Source: Strongylocentrotus droebachiensis (lineage: Eukaryota; Echinodermata; Echinoidea; Camarodonta; Strongylocentrotidae). From it: a stretch of 64,000 nt of DNA. The notes under the pieces were generated by a model that saw nothing but the letters and a program-made list of their open reading frames with translations, was not told where the DNA came from and did no database searches. The stretch covers positions 62,001 through 126,000 of the forward strand of contig JAVYIG010002733.1 in the NCBI GenBank assembly GCA_035222895.1, read 5' to 3'. The position numbers and the translations under genes were made by a program. How positions within the stretch are numbered: the first letter of the stretch is position 1; every line of letters starts with the position of its first letter. Below are positions 61,201-64,000 of this stretch, piece after piece.

Positions 61201-64000
61201 GGTACACATATCTGAATCCAACACAAAATATATCTGCAATGTTTGATACTTAGTTCATTTCTGTGCAATATGTTATCAGTCAGCCTCACGGTAATTGTAC
61301 TTTTCTCACAATAATTCGTTCAAAAAACACCAGTATTTGTCCTTGATGTCATTTTAAGAAAATACTCTTAAAATCAAATAGGAAAAATTAAATGTTATTT
61401 GCAATACTATAGAACCATAAATCTATATTCAATAATTCTTCGCCTAATTTATTTGGTAATCAGTTGCTGATTGGCATTAGAAAAGACTTATATTAAATGT
61501 GACAAATTTTCCAAGCAGCTTAAAGAGGCAATAACAAAATGACGTCTAGAGAACCCAAATCTTTAGAAATGCAATAGGGTATCTAGCTACAAACCGCAAA
61601 CAAGACTTGACCTAACCTGGTGTTGTTTCAGGTGTTGTAGCCGGTGTTGTACCTGGTGTAGTTCGTGGTGATGTTGAAGGTGTGTGAACATGTGGTGTAG
61701 TGCCTGTTGTAGTGCCTGGTGTAGTGCCTGGTGTAGTACCTGGTGTGGTGCCTGGTGTCGTTTCAGGTGTTGTACCCGGTGTTGTACCTGGTGTAGTTCC
61801 TGGTGTTGTTTCAGGTGTTGTACCCGGTGTTGTACCTGGTGTAGTTCCTGGTGTTGTTTCAGGTGTTGTACCTGGTGTACTACATGTTACTGTGTAGTGT
61901 CGACCACAACACAAGTACCTGACTTCGTAATCATGGCAACGAGGCATATTAGGACGGTTCCTACATAGGAGACCTGTACTCTTGTCGCATGTCACATCAT
62001 CATCAGTCTCATTGGAGAAGATGTGCGTATCAGCCGTTCGACATTCCACGTCTTTGGGAAGAGCACAATCAGCAGGGAATCCTGGGACGTGCTGAGCATC
62101 TTCAAGTAGCTCTACTTCATCTCCTTCTTGCTCACTTTCAAGACCGGAATTCTGATTAATCCATCCGTACCACACGCAGTAATTGACATACTTCTCAACA
62201 CATACTGCACAAGATAATAAATAAAAATTATAGATTGCAAATTATCAATATTAAGATATGACAAAATCTACCAAGGGAATATTAATAACAATCGTCATCC
62301 CATATATCCCTCCCCCCCCCCCCCAAAAAAAAAAAAAAAAAAAAATCCTCTGTCAATACCTCCTTTTTTTTATAAAACTAGGCCTACAATGATAAACAAC
62401 AAACATTCTTATACCAACTTTCATTTCCCATGTGTGTGTTGTCCGATATACCCATTTCTGTGTTTCTGATCATTACAAAACTTCAGAGTACATCAATTAT
62501 ACGTATGAGGCCTACTAGGAATGCAAATTCAGTGTTTCGCAATTGCTTATCCCCAATACTTAGCTCGCCAAGTTTCCAAGTGTAAAATCGAAAAAGCAGA
62601 AACAATATGGCTCATTTAGGAAACCACACATCTCCATAAATAATGGTTAATTTAGGAAACCACACATCTCCATATTTTATAATCGCTAATTAAGAAAACC
62701 ACACATCTCCATAAATAGTGGGTAATTTATCCAGATTATCCATCGATCGCAGCCCAGGAGGCTGAATTGTACAATATTTTTACAAAAGTATTTACATGAT
62801 TAAAGATGCACTAAATAAAAAGATGATAGCATATGCATCTATCTTGCCTGCAGAGTTTATAGAGGGGATATAAGACACGTATGCACATGCGTTTGACGAA
62901 GTGAATCAATACTGTAATGAGTAAATGATGATTACCTCTTTCCTATGTTCTATATAGATATTTCGTTGTAATCATAGGAATTTGACGTTTCCAGCTCTTT
63001 ATGTTGCTTTGTTTAATTCTCATTCCCGTGATATTATTATATTGGAATTATGTATAGAATCTAGGGGAACTCGCGCCAATGCTAATCTGTTCCTGTAATT
63101 GATAAGATCGTTTTGAATGAAAAAAAGACAAACAAAGTCTGGTCTTATGGAAACGAATATAATTATCAACTTAATAGGTTATACACCACACTGCCAAACC
63201 GATCATTTTCCATTTGGTTTAATGTAATATTTTGATCAGTTTGTTGTCGGGCTCCTTTTAGAGACTGTGGTTATTACACTCTGCAGCCATGCTTACCTTC
63301 TTCAGTAGTTGTACCTTTAGCGGTTATTTTGGTATTCGAGTTTTACAGTCAGGTGTGGTGGTGTACGTTTGCAGGAGTTTAACAAAAAAGATAAATATAT
63401 ACGTTAATTTATAACAGGGAAACGTATTCGTGGCATAACTGACCAAAGGCAGAGAGTGAGGAATAGATAAGAATAACTTTTGCATAGAGAAGATATTGAA
63501 GTCTTTTCCTATATGCTTTTTTTTTCTTGCTCTACCAACATAATCAAATCAAGTAATTTCGGAGGTAGACATATCTAAATCCAACACAAAATATATCTGC
63601 AATATTTGATACTTAGTTCATTTCTCTGCAATATGTGATCAGTCAGCCTCACGGTAATTGTACTTTTCTCACAATGATTCGTTCAAAAAACACCAGTATA
63701 ATTTGTCCTTGTTGTCATTTTAAGAAAATACTGTAAAAATCAATTAGGACAATTTAAATATTTTTCGCATTACTATAAAACCATAAATAGATATTCAATA
63801 ATTCTTCGCCTAATTTATTTGGTTATCAGTTGCTGTTTGGCATTGGAGATGACGTGTATCATGTGTAACAAATTTTCAAAGCAGCTCACAGAGGCCAACA
63901 AACATGACGTTTAGAGAACCCAAATCCTTAAACATACAATCGGGTGTCTAACTTTAAACCGCAAACAAAACTTGACCTAACCTGGTGTTGTGCCTGGTGT
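41472..64000 (-). CDS. Gel-forming mucin-like gene: (CysD-PTS)n, CysD, CysD, PTS, CTCK (5' partial)
   Basis: Span of the whole gene in the window; exons are listed separately. The right edge cuts the eighth array unit, so the N-terminal part (signal peptide, probably VWD domains) is outside. The visible product is about 1,740 residues. It has seven complete CysD (Mucin2_WxxW) modules of ten cysteines, each fused to a TTPGTTPE-type Thr/Pro-rich segment, two divergent CysD modules, a short PTS and a C-terminal cystine knot. CysD modules mediate mucin network interactions and CTCK domains dimerise secreted mucins. PTS segments should be O-glycosylated. All CysD exons in the array are phase 1-1, which permits copy-number change without frameshift. 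Long plus-strand frames over the PTS are antisense shadows. Confidence 0.88.
41640..42238. other. Mucin intron, nothing recognised
   Basis: Spacer between the two CTCK exons. Confidence 0.6.
42239..42369 (-). CDS. Mucin exon: cystine knot, first half
   Basis: Reads ARDICGPVPRQEPTAISYNN then CTTTEPVYMMECSGKC and ends SYYGVGK. The CSGKC motif is the central C-x-G-x-C of cystine knots. Phase requires the CCCCAG acceptor rather than the CCAG four bases downstream. Phase 1 in, phase 0 out; donor GTAAGC. Confidence 0.85.
42370..43648. other. Mucin intron with triplet microsatellites
   Basis: (AAT)n at 42447-42482 and AAT/ACT repeats at 43126-43205. Remainder unremarkable. Confidence 0.7.
43126..43205. 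repeat. (AAT)n(ACT)n microsatellite
   Basis: AATAATAAT followed by about 19 ACT triplets. Confidence 0.95.
43649..43797 (-). CDS. Mucin exon: end of last CysD plus PTS
   Basis: Reads FLCCRNETVGPNCPTTEPPP, then TPTPPTPPTTPTETTPRTLS and ends PRTSPPT. FLCC completes the CysD begun in the 44928-45207 exon (DYRIR|FLCC). The rest is a short Pro/Thr/Ser-rich stretch. Phase 2 in, phase 1 out. Confidence 0.85.
43798..44927. other. Mucin intron with dispersed repeat and telomere-like words
   Basis: TTAGGGTTAGGG words at about 43906-43920, a C run near 44111, and dispersed repeat copy 2 at 44568-44638 followed by ATA-rich sequence. Confidence 0.6.
44568..44638. repeat. Dispersed repeat, copy 2
   Basis: Nearly identical to 41121-41191, with small indels (ACGCAG for AAAAAG). 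Confidence 0.85.
44928..45207 (-). CDS. Mucin exon: CysD module, divergent, C-terminal
   Basis: Reads ECHIEEICEWTSWCDDEEGG, then CEAPKDIECEM and DVTCDVDVGLVC, ending CLDYRIR at a donor that splits the usual single-exon CysD before FLCC. WTSW is the WxxW motif. Extra cysteines compared with the array modules. Phase 1 in, phase 2 out. Confidence 0.87.
45208..45834. other. Mucin intron, nothing recognised
   Basis: AT-rich with a short AGAGAG tract near 45600-45640. Confidence 0.6.
45835..46230 (-). CDS. Mucin exon: CysD module, divergent, short PTS
   Basis: Reads CVPEWFNFCIWTPWYDDEFG, then CSRPRDIECMTV, TCDVSTGLSC and YFCCSRRYTVTC, ending in PETTTVVVTTTPQTTTE. It carries the ten CysD cysteines, WTPW and sequon NET. 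The PTS tail is only about 20 residues and not TTPG-repeat. Phase 1-1; the frame stays open past the donor GTAATA but the phase fits splicing there. Confidence 0.87.
46231..47471. other. Mucin intron, oldest member of the tandem intron family
   Basis: Shares blocks with the array introns (ATAGAATCTAGGGGAACTCG, TTATTTTGGTATTCGAGTT, AACAGGGAAACGT) but is shorter (1.24 versus about 1.77 kb) and much more diverged. It lacks the triple 40-bp repeat. Confidence 0.8.
46769..46786 (-). CDS. Candidate 18-nt mucin microexon
   Basis: Reading on the minus strand, AAAG precedes GTACAACTACTGAAGAAG and GTAAGC follows. In phase 1 it adds GTTTEE between CysD modules without shifting frame. The 18 bases and donor are identical in all array introns although this intron's flanks have diverged. 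The acceptor lacks a strong pyrimidine tract. Confidence 0.4.
47472..48068 (-). CDS. Mucin exon: CysD + PTS, array unit 1
   Basis: After acceptor TTGTGCAG it reads CVEKYVNYCVWYGWINQNSG. It has ten CysD cysteines, the WYGW WxxW motif, sequon SNET, the RYLCC terminus, then TTPGTTPE repeats. This is the most distinctive PTS of the array (contains TSDTTPTTTPFITHWHTPST). 597 nt, phase 1-1. The true exon starts upstream of the first in-frame Met. Confidence 0.92.
48464..48575. repeat. Triple ~40-bp repeat inside array introns
   Basis: The word GGAAACCACACATCTCCATA occurs three times in this intron and in every later array intron (near 50830, 53200, 55555, 57900, 60245, 62625). Confidence 0.9.
49140..49157 (-). 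CDS. Candidate mucin microexon (GTTTEE), array intron 1
   Basis: Same 18 nt and GTAAGC donor as at 46769. Confidence 0.4.
49829..50425 (-). CDS. Mucin exon: CysD + PTS, array unit 2 (class A)
   Basis: 597 nt, phase 1-1. CysD differs from unit 1 by a few residues (for example LPND for LPKD). The PTS ends TTPRTTLGTTLGTTPETTPG, which defines class A. Confidence 0.92.
51511..51528 (-). CDS. Candidate mucin microexon (GTTTEE), array intron 2
   Basis: Same 18 nt and donor. Confidence 0.4.
52200..52796 (-). CDS. Mucin exon: CysD + PTS, array unit 3 (A/B hybrid)
   Basis: 597 nt, phase 1-1. The PTS end is class A (TTLGTTLG), whereas the 5' end and the adjoining intron carry class B bases (ATTCTGATTAATCC), suggesting a recombination point inside the unit. 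Confidence 0.92.
53880..53897 (-). CDS. Candidate mucin microexon (GTTTEE), array intron 3
   Basis: Same 18 nt and donor. Confidence 0.4.
54569..55144 (-). CDS. Mucin exon: CysD + PTS, array unit 4 (class B)
   Basis: 576 nt, phase 1-1. The PTS contains TTGTTPHVHTPSTSPRTTPG and ends ATTPETTPG, defining class B. Confidence 0.92.
56232..56249 (-). CDS. Candidate mucin microexon (GTTTEE), array intron 4
   Basis: Same 18 nt and donor. Confidence 0.4.
56921..57496 (-). CDS. Mucin exon: CysD + PTS, array unit 5 (class B)
   Basis: 576 nt, phase 1-1. The PTS is class B, but the CysD region shares substitutions with class A units 2 and 3 (GLICRN and RCRDYE instead of GLLCRN and RCHDYE), another sign of exchange. 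Confidence 0.92.
58579..58596 (-). CDS. Candidate mucin microexon (GTTTEE), array intron 5
   Basis: Same 18 nt and donor. Confidence 0.4.
59269..59844 (-). CDS. Mucin exon: CysD + PTS, array unit 6 (class B)
   Basis: 576 nt, phase 1-1; predicted protein identical to unit 4. Confidence 0.92.
60931..60948 (-). CDS. Candidate mucin microexon (GTTTEE), array intron 6
   Basis: Same 18 nt and donor. Confidence 0.4.
61617..62204 (-). CDS. Mucin exon: CysD + PTS, array unit 7 (class B, +4 residues)
   Basis: 588 nt, phase 1-1. Like units 4 and 6 with one extra four-residue TTPG step in the PTS, showing copy-number change in steps of 12 nt. Confidence 0.92.
63297..63314 (-). CDS. Candidate mucin microexon (GTTTEE), array intron 7
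   Basis: Same 18 nt and donor; this intron is class A over this part. Confidence 0.4.
63982..64000 (-). CDS. Mucin exon: 3' end of array unit 8 (cut by window edge)
   Basis: Only the last 19 nt are visible, with the same donor as the other units and the class A sequence TGGTGTTGTGCCTGGTG on the plus strand. Confidence 0.8.

Larger units (their letters stand above)
47472..64000. repeat. Tandem array of ~2.35 kb mucin units (intron plus CysD-PTS exon), 7 complete + 1 partial
   Basis: Exon 3' boundaries fall at 47472, 49829, 52200, 54569, 56921, 59269, 61617 and 63982, so spacings are 2357, 2371, 2369, 2352, 2348, 2348 and 2365 bp. Introns are as similar as exons. Differences are mainly in the poly-C/poly-A run and PTS repeat number. 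The array continues off the right edge. Confidence 0.95.

Overview
The window is an AT-rich, intron-dense animal genomic fragment full of CT, GGA and trinucleotide microsatellites, long G or C runs and short inverted-repeat transposons. Gene content (a SEA-CUB-LDLa-trypsin protease and a CysD/cystine-knot mucin) and repeat style suggest a marine invertebrate deuterostome, most likely an echinoderm. The species assignment is inference. No prokaryotic, CRISPR, rRNA or confident tRNA feature was seen.

Gene 1 (+ strand, about 1876-37026, 5' end outside the window) was rebuilt exon by exon from splice signals and reading phase. Twenty-four exons give about 898 residues: short linker, SEA domain, linker, one CUB domain, ten LDL-receptor class A (LDLa) modules and a trypsin-like (S1) domain with intact His-Asp-Ser triad. 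The order resembles type II transmembrane serine proteases such as matriptase and enteropeptidase, but ten LDLa modules is unusual. The S1 pocket lacks Asp189, and three disulfides have been lost as complete pairs.

Gene 2 (- strand, right edge to 41472, 5' end outside the window) is a secreted gel-forming mucin-like gene. Read from its 5' side it has at least eight CysD (WxxW) plus Thr/Pro-rich exons on about 2.35 kb tandem units, then two divergent CysD modules, a short PTS segment and a C-terminal cystine knot (CTCK) split over two exons. Intron and exon are homogenised together. The units fall into two sequence classes (A and B) arranged as a mosaic. Most array introns also carry a candidate 18-nt phase-1 microexon.

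The two genes converge across a roughly 4.4 kb gap (37027-41471).

Repeats: 5274-11657 is a higher-order tandem array (unit about 2.24 kb with nested subrepeats of about 500 bp). Its third copy is split by a 916-bp TA-flanked inverted-repeat element whose empty site is preserved in sister copies. 11865-12760 is a polypyrimidine/poly-G minisatellite. 13139-13431 is a hAT-like MITE. 19037-22754 is a 5'-truncated LINE with an uninterrupted 986-aa ORF2, lying in the intron that splits the CUB domain and preceded by a short stretch resembling the 5' end of 7SL RNA. Foldback elements lie at 25991-26623, 29771-30488 and 32551-32822.
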